39,602 nucleotides of DNA from Ruminococcus sp. Phil15 (GTDB lineage: Bacteria; Bacillota; Clostridia; Oscillospirales; Ruminococcaceae), in contig MSHC01000047.1 of assembly GCA_001940995.1 (NCBI GenBank), positions 52,954-92,555 on the forward strand, in the 5' to 3' direction. Position 1 is the first letter of the stretch. Each line of letters starts with the position of its first letter. This document shows, piece by piece, positions 25,661-32,388 of this stretch. Both the position numbers and the translations under genes were made by a program. A model generated the notes under the pieces. That model did not search any database. It was not told the DNA's origin and worked only from the letters and a program-made list of their open reading frames with translations.

Positions 25661-25801
25661 ATGAATAGTACTTCAAATGAAAGAAACGAATTTCTGTTCT
25701 TTGACCTGTGGACTCCTTTTTGCCCAAAAGCAGTGGCGAACTATTTCAAAATCACAAGGCATCTGTGTCATAGCACTTATCAGCACTCAGAGCAACTATA
25801 G
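25661..25801 (+). CDS. Possible small protein, 46 aa, unknown
   Basis: An ORF with a good AGAAGGA ribosome site 9 nt before its ATG. The product is rich in aromatic residues and His (LFFDLWTPFCPKAVANYF in its middle). No family is recognised. It could equally be the remnant of a longer decayed gene. The second small ORF starts 12 bases downstream. Confidence 0.3.
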   Translation: MNSTSNERNEFLFFDLWTPFCPKAVANYFKITRHLCHSTYQHSEQL

Positions 25802-25812
25802 GTAACCGCGCA

Positions 25813-25953
25813 ATGAAAAAACACCATGCCAAAAGAAAACGCTACAATCCACGAATGAAAAAGTACACATTCCTGTTGTCGATGATGTACATATTTATGG
25901 GTATTGTGTTTAGAGAAATAGAGAAAATAATCAACAAACATAGAAAACAGTAA
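25813..25953 (+). CDS. Possible small cationic membrane peptide, 46 aa
   Basis: The product has a very basic N-terminus (MKKHHAKRKRYNPRMKK), one hydrophobic segment (about 18-33, YTFLLSMMYIFMGIVF) and a basic tail (INKHRKQ). That layout resembles small membrane peptides such as type I toxins or regulators. The ribosome site (ATAGGT) is weak and no antisense RNA promoter was identified. It may be chance; no homolog is recognised. Confidence 0.3.
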   Translation: MKKHHAKRKRYNPRMKKYTFLLSMMYIFMGIVFREIEKIINKHRKQ

Positions 25954-26174
25954 CCCAAAAATCACAGTCCATACCTTGTCGCCATAGTACACAGGGGCAA
26001 GGGAGGACAACCATATGCGGCAAACCGATGTGTCCACAGAGATGGAGATACAGCGGAGAACTGCGTAGTCTGAGCAATTCGTCATTGGCGTGCCTCAACC
26101 GAGAGCGAGAGGTAGCGGCGATATGGATTTTCGGACGTAATGAACATGATTAAGTTGAAAGGAATAGATACTAT

Positions 26175-27467
26175 ATGAAAATCGCAGTCGCCGGAACAGG
26201 CTATGTGGGTCTGTCCATCGCAACTTTGTTAGCACAACACCACACAGTCACCGCTGTGGACATCATCGAGTCCAAGGTGGAGATGATCAACAACAGAAAA
26301 TCTCCCATCCAGGACGATTACATTGAAAAATACTTAGCGGAGGATGCTTCCGGCAAACGGAAGTTAGACCTGACCGCTACGCTGGATGCAGAAACCGCCT
26401 ATAAAGATGCCGACTTTGTGGTCATCGCGGCACCGACCAACTATGACAGCAAGAAAAATTCTTTTGACACAAGCGCAGTTGAATCGGTTATCAAACTGGT
26501 AATTTCCTATAACCCTGATGCGGTTATGATTATTAAATCCACCATCCCTGTTGGCTTTACGGCAATGGTGCGTGAAAAGTACCACAGTGACAATATCTTA
26601 TTCAGCCCGGAGTTTTTAAGAGAGTCCAAGGCACTTTACGACAATCTCTATCCGAGCCGTATTATTGTTGGTACAGATGTAGAAAATGCTCGCCTTGTGA
26701 AAGCGGCGAACACTTTCGCAGGACTGCTCCAAGAGGGTGCTATCAAGGGCAAGAAAGCGGCAGAAGTAGAACCCGGAGATATGATTGATGAATCTCCTAT
26801 CGAAACGCTCATCATGGGCTTTACCGAGGCAGAGGCAGTCAAACTGTTCGCCAACACCTATCTCGCTCTCCGTGTATCCTATTTCAACGAACTGGACACC
26901 TATGCCGAGATGAAAGGTCTAAACACGCAACAGATTATTAACGGCGTGTGCCTTGACCCTCGTATCGGTAGCCACTACAATAACCCTTCCTTTGGTTATG
27001 GCGGCTACTGTCTGCCAAAAGATACCAAACAATTATTAGCCAACTATGACCATGTGCCGCAGAACATGATGACCGCCATTGTAGAAAGTAATAGGACGAG
27101 AAAAGACTTCATTGCAGACCGTGTACTGGAAATCGCCGGCGCCTATGAAGCGAACGATGCATGGGACATTTCCAAGGAAAAGGAAGTCACAGTCGGTGTC
27201 TACCGCCTGACGATGAAGGCCAACTCCGACAATTTCCGTCAAAGTTCTATTCAAGGCGTTATGAAGCGCATCAAAGCCAAAGGTGCGAAGGTCGTTATCT
27301 ACGAACCGACGCTGGAGGACGGAAGTACTTTCTTCGGAAGTAGCGTTGTGAACGACCTTGAGAAGTTCAAGGAGCAGAGCCGGGCTATTATTGCCAATCG
27401 GTATGATAGTATTTTGGATGATGTGGCTGAGAAGGTTTACACCAGAGATATTTTCCGACGCGACTGA
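26175..27467 (+). CDS. ugd: UDP-glucose 6-dehydrogenase
   Basis: Oxidises UDP-glucose to UDP-glucuronate with two NAD, supplying uronic acid for surface glycans. The 430-aa protein begins [13 protein letters not shown] (NAD loop), continues with [10 protein letters not shown] and SPEFLRES, and has the catalytic cysteine in [12 protein letters not shown] near 280. This is the Ugd/TuaD family rather than UDP-ManNAc dehydrogenase (WecC). GAAAGGAA precedes the ATG by 10 nt. Its GC-rich third positions contrast with wzy/wzx just upstream, so it was probably acquired separately. A hairpin follows. Confidence 0.94.
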   Translation: MKIAVAGTGYVGLSIATLLAQHHTVTAVDIIESKVEMINNRKSPIQDDYIEKYLAEDASGKRKLDLTATLDAETAYKDADFVVIAAPTNYDSKKNSFDTSAVESVIKLVISYNPDAVMIIKSTIPVGFTAMVREKYHSDNILFSPEFLRESKALYDNLYPSRIIVGTDVENARLVKAANTFAGLLQEGAIKGKKAAEVEPGDMIDESPIETLIMGFTEAEAVKLFANTYLALRVSYFNELDTYAEMKGLNTQQIINGVCLDPRIGSHYNNPSFGYGGYCLPKDTKQLLANYDHVPQNMMTAIVESNRTRKDFIADRVLEIAGAYEANDAWDISKEKEVTVGVYRLTMKANSDNFRQSSIQGVMKRIKAKGAKVVIYEPTLEDGSTFFGSSVVNDLEKFKEQSRAIIANRYDSILDDVAEKVYTRDIFRRD

Positions 27468-27487
27468 TTTCAGAAGAGATTAAAACA

Positions 27488-27533
27488 AAACCGCCATAGG
27501 GCTGTGAAAATCAAATGACCCTTATGGCGGTTT
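27488..27533 (+). terminator. Terminator hairpin after ugd
   Basis: AAACCGCCATAGGG (27488-27501) pairs with the complementary arm ending GGCGGTTT (to 27533), a strong stem around an 18-nt loop. Only a short T-run (TTTCCTT) follows. Confidence 0.7.
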
Positions 27534-27621
27534 CCTTACAGGTGAAATATACAGAAAATGACACGGAATAGAAACTCCGGCTATTCGGAGAAGATGCAAA
27601 AATATAGAAAATGACCGTAAA

Positions 27622-28179
27622 ATGACACAACAAGAATTAACCGCCGCCGTCGCTGCGGACTACGAAACCAAGCCCAAACCCACACTCGCATCCCTTGCCG
27701 AGAAATATAAAATTCATCCGTTGACAGTCCGCAAGCATCTGGTCACAGCCGTGGTGTACACATCGGCAAAGGCAGAAATCGTCCGGGCGGCCCTGAACAC
27801 CGTGCTGGAGAAAAATCCACCTTATGACCAAATACTCCCCGAACTGGAGAGACTGTTGGAAGATAGAGACACGCCCATGTCCACACAGACCATTTACTCC
27901 TACCTCCCCTACGATATCACAGCATCACAGACGGATGCGGCTGAGCGGAAACGGTTACAGAGGGAACGAGAGGCGGCTGTGGAGAGGATTGTGGACTTTG
28001 ACAGTCTGTGGGCTGCTATCGTATTATTCGAGGGATATCCGTTCTACACAGCCAAGGGACTGCTGTTTCGTTACAAAGTCAAGGGCGGAGAACTGATCGT
28101 CAATCGGAAAGAGAAGAGCATAACTGAAAGCAGTGTGAAAATCTGCTACGAAAACCTGTGGAGATGGATGGTGATGTGA
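27622..28179 (+). CDS. Uncharacterised protein with N-terminal helix-turn-helix
   Basis: The 185-aa product is not from a family I can name. Residues 19-45 (PTLASLAEKYKIHPLTVRKHL) look like a helix-turn-helix of the resolvase/transposase-associated type. The centre is rich in charged helix (AAERKRLQREREAAVERI). The C-terminus contains KVKGGELIVNRKEKSITESS, a pattern I associate with uncharacterised proteins of Clostridia. Codon use is GC-rich like ugd. A DNA-binding role, possibly linked to a mobile element, is an inference. The ribosome site is weak. Confidence 0.6.
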   Translation: MTQQELTAAVAADYETKPKPTLASLAEKYKIHPLTVRKHLVTAVVYTSAKAEIVRAALNTVLEKNPPYDQILPELERLLEDRDTPMSTQTIYSYLPYDITASQTDAAERKRLQREREAAVERIVDFDSLWAAIVLFEGYPFYTAKGLLFRYKVKGGELIVNRKEKSITESSVKICYENLWRWMVM

Positions 28180-28322
28180 GTGGTCCAAAGAAGCTGGGCG
28201 TGTTCGGGGCTTCGTATCTTTATCCTGTGCTGATGCGGTTTGGGGTGATTAAGAGTGTGGAAAAAGCTTCGCCACAGAAGAAAAGTCCCCTGCCTATACA
28301 GACAGGGGATAACCACAGTTAA
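28176..28322 (+). CDS. Possible 48-aa ORF overlapping the HTH gene stop
   Basis: A GTG-initiated ORF overlaps the preceding stop as GTGA, consistent with coupled translation. Its first half (MSGPKKLGVFGASYLYPVLM) looks protein-like. Its second half runs through the terminator hairpin of the toxin-antitoxin operon on the other strand, which argues for a decayed gene or chance. Confidence 0.22.
   Translation: MSGPKKLGVFGASYLYPVLMRFGVIKSVEKASPQKKSPLPIQTGDNHS
28274..28312 (-). terminator. Terminator of the toxin-antitoxin operon
   Basis: On the minus strand, ATCCCCTGTC pairs with the complementary GGCAGGGGA across a 7-nt loop, followed by CTTTTCTTCTG. It lies just beyond the toxin gene's stop codon. 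Confidence 0.72.
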
Positions 28323-28651
28323 TCTAATGCATATCCTTGTTTCAAAATAGAAGCCCAGTTGCGCTTTCCGTACAGGAAGCGGATGATATAAACTGTCTTT
28401 TCTTGTTCGGAGATAACATAGAAAGCAAGGTAGTTGTTGATGATAATAAAACGAACTCCCCAGGAGGACAACACAGGATCGTCAACCACAGGTCTGCGCT
28501 CTGGAAATGTGGATAGGGAGTTGATTTCCGCTTCTGCTTTGTCGAGCAGAGCATCTGCTGCTAATGAATTTAGAAGCGTGAACTCGATATGGTCAGCCGC
28601 ACGTACCATATCAAGTTTTGCCTTTAGTGTGATGTGAACTCGATATGTCAT
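28319..28651 (-). CDS. RelE/ParE family toxin
   Basis: A 110-aa toxin of the RelE/ParE superfamily, which acts as a ribosome-dependent mRNase or gyrase poison. It has the usual order: an N-terminal strand (YRVHITLKAKLD), two helices with a TFPERRP segment near 52-58, then the strands RFIIINNYLAFYVI and VYIIRFLYGKRNW at the C-terminus. The basic/aromatic end RFLYGKRNWASIL matches the catalytic edge of RelE-like proteins. It overlaps the antitoxin gene by 4 bases (ATGA), antitoxin first, the standard layout. Confidence 0.9.
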   Translation of the reverse strand: MTYRVHITLKAKLDMVRAADHIEFTLLNSLAADALLDKAEAEINSLSTFPERRPVVDDPVLSSWGVRFIIINNYLAFYVISEQEKTVYIIRFLYGKRNWASILKQGYALD

Positions 28652-28911
28652 CTTTTTCTGGCTGTCCTTATCTCAGCCATTGCATCGGAAAAGGGCTGTG
28701 TTCTTCCGGCGGAAATGTCATCCAATCCTTCTTGCAGAAGTCCATATAGCTCAAGGCGGCCGGATAACTGTTCATAGGCTTCGATACTCATAACAGCAAG
28801 GTCGCCTTGGCCATTCTTTGTTATGAACACAGGTTCACGATACGAATGGCAGAAAGTCGAAATCTCATTGTAATTATTTCTCAAATCTGTACTTGATTTA
28901 ATCGCAGGCAT
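28648..28911 (-). CDS. Phd/YefM family antitoxin
   Basis: An 87-aa antitoxin that binds the downstream RelE-like toxin and represses their promoter. The N-terminal Phd/YefM fold is clear: IKSSTDLRNNYNEIS, then EPVFITKNGQGDLAVMSIEAYEQL. A charged C-terminal tail would wrap the toxin. A very strong GAGGAGGTG ribosome site lies before the ATG, and a promoter is recognisable upstream. Translation of the toxin is coupled through the ATGA overlap. The pair probably stabilises this mobile or exchangeable region. Confidence 0.9.
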   Translation of the reverse strand: MPAIKSSTDLRNNYNEISTFCHSYREPVFITKNGQGDLAVMSIEAYEQLSGRLELYGLLQEGLDDISAGRTQPFSDAMAEIRTARKR

Positions 28912-28940
28912 AATAGCACCTCCTCATAGTTGCTAAAAAT

Positions 28941-28969
28941 ATTATACACGAATTTCTTTAGATGATCAA
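28941..28969 (-). promoter_or_regulatory. Promoter of the toxin-antitoxin operon
   Basis: On the minus strand TTGATC (28969-28964) and TATAAT (28946-28941) are 17 bp apart, directly upstream of the antitoxin gene. Confidence 0.7.
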
Positions 28970-29170
28970 GGTGCTTTAAGAAAGTTACAATTTGTTCATA
29001 GGTTGTTAGCTGTGGCGGACAATGAAAATTTACAACTGAAAATGGATATATGACTTGCTATGTGCAGAACTGTGAGGTAAAATGTAGTGTGCCTACAGCG
29101 AGGTGATGCCCACGGTACAGTGAAGCAAGCATTCGCAAGATAACTACAGTGGGCAGACGGAGAAAGAAGA

Positions 29171-29929
29171 TTGAAAATAAGCAAATACCGGGTTGGCAGT
29201 AGAGGACTGAAAATCGCTCTCATCACCGACCTTCATACTAAATCATATACAAACATAATAACCACAGTCCAATCTCTCAACCCAGACCTTATCGCTGTTG
29301 CCGGGGATCTGACCTACGGCTTCAAGCAGTACGATAAGGTTGATGGCTTTCTGAAAGCCTGTGGTGATGTCGCACTCACATTCGTTTCTCTAGACAATCA
29401 TGGTGTCGGGGAGATTATAGAGCCGATGTGTTTGGGTGCTCAGGTCGGCTCGGTGGCTTGTACCCACAGTGTTTATGGGGTCACGCTGCTGGACAACACA
29501 TACACCGATGTGGCTATAAAAGGCATCACGCTCCGCATCGGCGGACTGTCCTAGCCCACATTGCGGCATTGTAAAGAGATGGTGGAGGGCGTGGATATTA
29601 ATCAGGATTAAAACACACCGAAGCCACAGATGCCCGAACCCAACACAGGCTGGCTCACCAATTTTACAAACACAACGTACTACAAAATCCTTCTTTGTCA
29701 TTAACCCGAATAATACCCACAATACCTCTCCAACCTCGATATAAACCTCATCCTCGACGGACAGTGGCGAATATGTGGAAGAGGGGTTTATGCACCGGAA
29801 CAGGGGTGGCTGCCTGAATTTAGCAAGAGTGTGTATGATAAGAAATTAGTAGTCTCGGCTGGGGTTGCGAACACCACATGGATACCGAGGTTCTTTAATC
29901 CACGTGAGGTTGTGTGCGTGAAGATTTGA
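29171..29929 (+). pseudogene. Metallophosphoesterase pseudogene
   Basis: A decayed calcineurin-like phosphoesterase. The intact start of the frame gives KIALITDLHTKSY (metal motif DxH), NPDLIAVAGDLTYG (GD) and SLDNH where GNH is expected, then stops at 29552. After it, recognisable pieces continue in order: YYKILLCH, a stop, PE, a stop, YPQYLSNLDINLILDGQW, then GRGVYAPEQGWLPEF and WIPRFFNPREVVCVK, ending at TGA 29927-29929. The GHxHGG metal motif normally before QWR has been deleted. Two nonsense codons plus motif loss show that it is non-functional. Coding region of about 250 residues in intact relatives. Confidence 0.85.
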
Positions 29930-29975
29930 AAACAGCCGTCGGAGGCAGAGAGCAAGAAAAATTTTGCAAAAGTAG

Positions 29976-30455
29976 CCGGGAGATGACAATGTCCCTCTTC
30001 CTGCTACGGTGTACACAGTTGAGGCTGAGGGCGAGGACTACATACCCGATGACGCAGAGCTTCTGTGCGAAGCAGACCTTGAGGACGGCAATACCGAAAA
30101 GGTCAGGAAGCCGCACAGAATCAGTTTCAAGCATACGCTGAAGCTCGGTAGGGCTGTATCAAAGAATGATGTAGACGGAGCAATTAAGGCTATAATGAAC
30201 GGCGCTGCAATTAAACATAAGCACCTGCGTGCAGCTGTAGAAAATCAGAATCTCGACCTTGTTGAGCTTCTGTCCGACGCAGGCGTAAGAGCAAGCTTTG
30301 ACGACATATGCACGGCTATTCTGCTGGAGGATATGAAGATGTTTAAAATGCTCTTGCCCGACGACCTTACACGCAGCGAATACGCCGCCATTAAGAAATA
30401 TGCCGCTAAATATAACGAGCAGATGTTCGCAGACTTCATTGCCGAAAAAATGTAA
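29976..30455 (+). pseudogene. Ankyrin-like repeat protein, 5' end missing
   Basis: An open frame runs from the codon after TAG 29973-29975 to TAA 30455 and reads as real coding sequence before any good start (PGDDNVPLPATVYTVEAEGE). A GTG at 30009 would give 148 aa but has no ribosome site. The helical pairs HLRAAVENQNLDLVELLSDAG and the following stretch have ankyrin-like spacing, a protein-interaction fold. Codon use returns to that of the flanking chromosome. The gene therefore appears to have lost its 5' part where the island joins, between 29930 and 29975. Confidence 0.6.
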
Positions 30456-30463
30456 ATTGCCTA

Positions 30464-30492
30464 TTGCTATTTTAAGTATATTGTGATATAAT
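30464..30492 (+). promoter_or_regulatory. Promoter of the CAP-domain lipoprotein gene
   Basis: TTGCTA (30464-30469) and TATAAT (30487-30492) with a 17-bp spacer, 23 bp before the ATG at 30515, with GAAAGGG as ribosome site. Confidence 0.7.
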
Positions 30493-30514
30493 GTTATACA
30501 GAAAGGGTGATATT

Positions 30515-31594
30515 ATGAAAATTAAAATATTGGCGCTACTGGCACTGACAACGCTTATGCTCGCCGGCTGCGGTAATGCGGACAGCTCGGATACGCACAT
30601 ACCGGCTGACGTGGGTACGACAACGACTACCACAACCACCACGACAACCACTAGTGTGACAACAATCGAGCCGACCACAACCACATCTGCATCGAGCAGC
30701 GAAAGCTCGAGCGTAAGCGAAAGCACATCGGTTACAACTACAACGCCTACTACTACCACAACGGTTACTACAACGCCCGAAGCCACTACAACAAAGGGCA
30801 AGACAACAACGAACAAGCCAATTGTGACAGAGAGGGCAAGCGGCACAAAATACACGAACAAGACGGCAAATATGCGCAAAGGAAATTCTACCGATTATGA
30901 CGTTATAAAGCAGCTTAAGGTCAATACTGAGATAAAGATTATAGGCAAGTGCGATAACGGCTGGTATGCCGTTGAAGCGGGCGGAACTAAAGGCTATATG
31001 TCGTCCTCTGTTCTTTCTGACAGCAAGGTTACTACTACAACAACAGCAAAGAAAACCACAACGACCAAGGCAACGACAACAAAGCCTAAGACGACTACCA
31101 CAACAAAAAGGGAGTTTTACATCGATCCTGCGCGGGAAACAGAAGAAGAAACTCTTGCAAACCTCAAGAAATATATAAACGAAGAAAGAACAAAAGCCGG
31201 TTTAGAACCGGTCATCTTCACGGACGAGCTGATGAAGGCTGCGGATATACGGGCAGAAGAAGTGCATGAAGTTGTAGACGAAAATGGATTTTTCCTATTC
31301 CCTCTGGGACCTCACATAAGACCTGATGGAACAGACTGCTTCACGATCTTTGACGAGCTGAACATTTCCGTATCTCCTACGGGTGAAATTTTTGTCGGTG
31401 ATTTTGATGCAGAAGGTGCAGTCTCCGCTTGGATGCATTCGGCTGGACATAAAGCCATAATGATGAATCCGGGAGCTAAATATGCAGGAGTAGGTTGTGA
31501 CCCCGGACTCTGTTATTGTGGAGGTGATAACGAAGAAACAGCGGAATCCGCATCTATTGCATACAACTATATAGCCATTTTCGCCGCAGACTAA
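30515..31594 (+). CDS. Lipoprotein with SH3b and CAP (SCP/YkwD) domains
   Basis: A 359-aa surface lipoprotein of unknown activity. The lipobox is LAGC (C19). Two Thr-rich low-complexity linkers (about 33-110 and 170-207) flank an SH3b domain (about 112-168, TKYTNKTANMRKGNSTDYDV) expected to bind cell wall. The C-terminal region (about 215-355) is a CAP domain like YkwD: INEERTKAGLEPV, AADIRAEEV, AWMHSAGHKAIMMNPGAKYAGVGC and a Cys-rich CDPGLCYCGG turn. CAP proteins are usually secreted and often bind lipids or act in spores and host contact. It starts at ATG 30515 rather than 30491, where the promoter lies. A terminator follows. Confidence 0.88.
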   Translation: MKIKILALLALTTLMLAGCGNADSSDTHIPADVGTTTTTTTTTTTTSVTTIEPTTTTSASSSESSSVSESTSVTTTTPTTTTTVTTTPEATTTKGKTTTNKPIVTERASGTKYTNKTANMRKGNSTDYDVIKQLKVNTEIKIIGKCDNGWYAVEAGGTKGYMSSSVLSDSKVTTTTTAKKTTTTKATTTKPKTTTTTKREFYIDPARETEEETLANLKKYINEERTKAGLEPVIFTDELMKAADIRAEEVHEVVDENGFFLFPLGPHIRPDGTDCFTIFDELNISVSPTGEIFVGDFDAEGAVSAWMHSAGHKAIMMNPGAKYAGVGCDPGLCYCGGDNEETAESASIAYNYIAIFAAD

Positions 31595-31615
31595 GAGTAA
31601 ACTAAATAATATATT

Positions 31616-31648
31616 AAACGACTTCTTTCAGAGGTCGTTTTTTGTTTC
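31616..31648 (+). terminator. Intrinsic terminator after the CAP lipoprotein gene
   Basis: AAACGACTTCT (31616-31626) pairs with AGAGGTCGTTT (31630-31640) with one G-T pair and a 3-nt loop, followed by TTTTGTTT. Confidence 0.88.
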
Positions 31649-31751
31649 GGAAAATAAATCATAAGGAGTGAATTTATGTATAGGTCAAGACCGCCACCGT
31701 CGGATTTTCTTTTCTGTCGGATAACTAAAATACTAAGAAAGGATTTTTTCA

Positions 31752-32096
31752 ATGAACAAGTTAATAAAAAGACTGGCCGCTCTCGCTACGACAGCGGCTA
31801 TATTTGTATCCACTTTTGTGCCTGCCATAGCACAGGCTGCAACGGTTAATAGTATGACAACTATTGGTACTATTTCGTCTGGCAACCCATACGGCTATGA
31901 ACTGGACGTGCAGAAGATAGATCTGTCGGGCGAGATTGCTTTCTGCATCGAGCCGAACGACGGTATGCACCGCAACGATGAATATGTCCAAAGCGACGTA
32001 GACAATTATTGGAATAACACGCTCACTCAGAAGCAGCGTGACGAGATAGGACTTATCCTCTATTACGGATATAGCAGTAGTGCAGGTCGACGATAG
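31752..32096 (+). pseudogene. Truncated thioester-domain surface protein
   Basis: The first 114 aa of a secreted protein. A signal peptide (KRLAALATTAAIFVSTFVPA, cut near AQA) is followed by GNPYGYELDVQKIDLSGEIAFCIEP and a W/Q-rich helix LTQKQRDEIGLILYYGY. The FCIEP motif and following pattern match the start of Gram-positive thioester (TED) adhesin domains, where the Cys forms an internal bond with a downstream Gln. The frame ends at YSSSAGRR just after that motif, with no rest of the domain, anchor or sorting signal. It is therefore a 3'-truncated remnant, unless a short secreted form is functional. GAAAGGA precedes the ATG. Confidence 0.7.
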
Positions 32097-32188
32097 CTTG
32101 TTGTTGCTGGTTAATTATAGCAGATTTTGCTACATTCTATTTCTAATATATTGTAATGAATTAATACTAAGAAATAGCGTTAATCTTG

Positions 32189-32217
32189 TTGACTTTAGGC
32201 GGATTTTGTAGTATAAT
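32189..32217 (+). promoter_or_regulatory. Promoter of the CapD/PglF-type dehydratase gene
   Basis: TTGACT (32189-32194) and TATAAT (32212-32217) with a 17-bp spacer. It predicts a leader of about 165 nt before the TTG start at 32389. The rest of 32097-32388 is AT-rich and shows no gene. Confidence 0.78.
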
Positions 32218-32388
32218 TTACTTAGATTTTTGAGTCCGGTTGATGATGCCCGATTGACAATATCCGAAACTTAATGTCTTTCGTACAAATTCTGACGCGT
32301 TATATTTAATATACTTCTTTTACATATTGGGTATTATGTCGCATAATATAAAGATACCTTAAACTATTATTATTTTGGGGTGTAGGGA

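Larger units (their letters stand above)
25490..26174. other. 685-bp stretch without a conserved gene
   Basis: Between wzx and ugd no recognised family is found in any frame. It holds two consecutive 46-codon ORFs (25661-25801 and 25813-25953), listed separately, and otherwise broken coding-like sequence. Base composition rises rightward towards that of ugd. It most likely marks a junction between separately acquired blocks. Confidence 0.55.

Noticed and set aside
30610-30800. ACN-rich repeat tract as a CRISPR or minisatellite
   Set aside because: Irregular Thr codons with no fixed unit or spacer; it is a coding low-complexity linker.
30472-30879. Minus-strand ORF rich in Val
   Set aside because: It is the complement of the Thr-repeat linker of the CAP lipoprotein; the low complexity creates an artificial open frame.
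31676-31849. 57-codon ORF with a strong AAGGAG site
   Set aside because: It overlaps the clear signal peptide of the thioester protein in another frame and has no protein-like features; mentioned only as an oddity of that locus.
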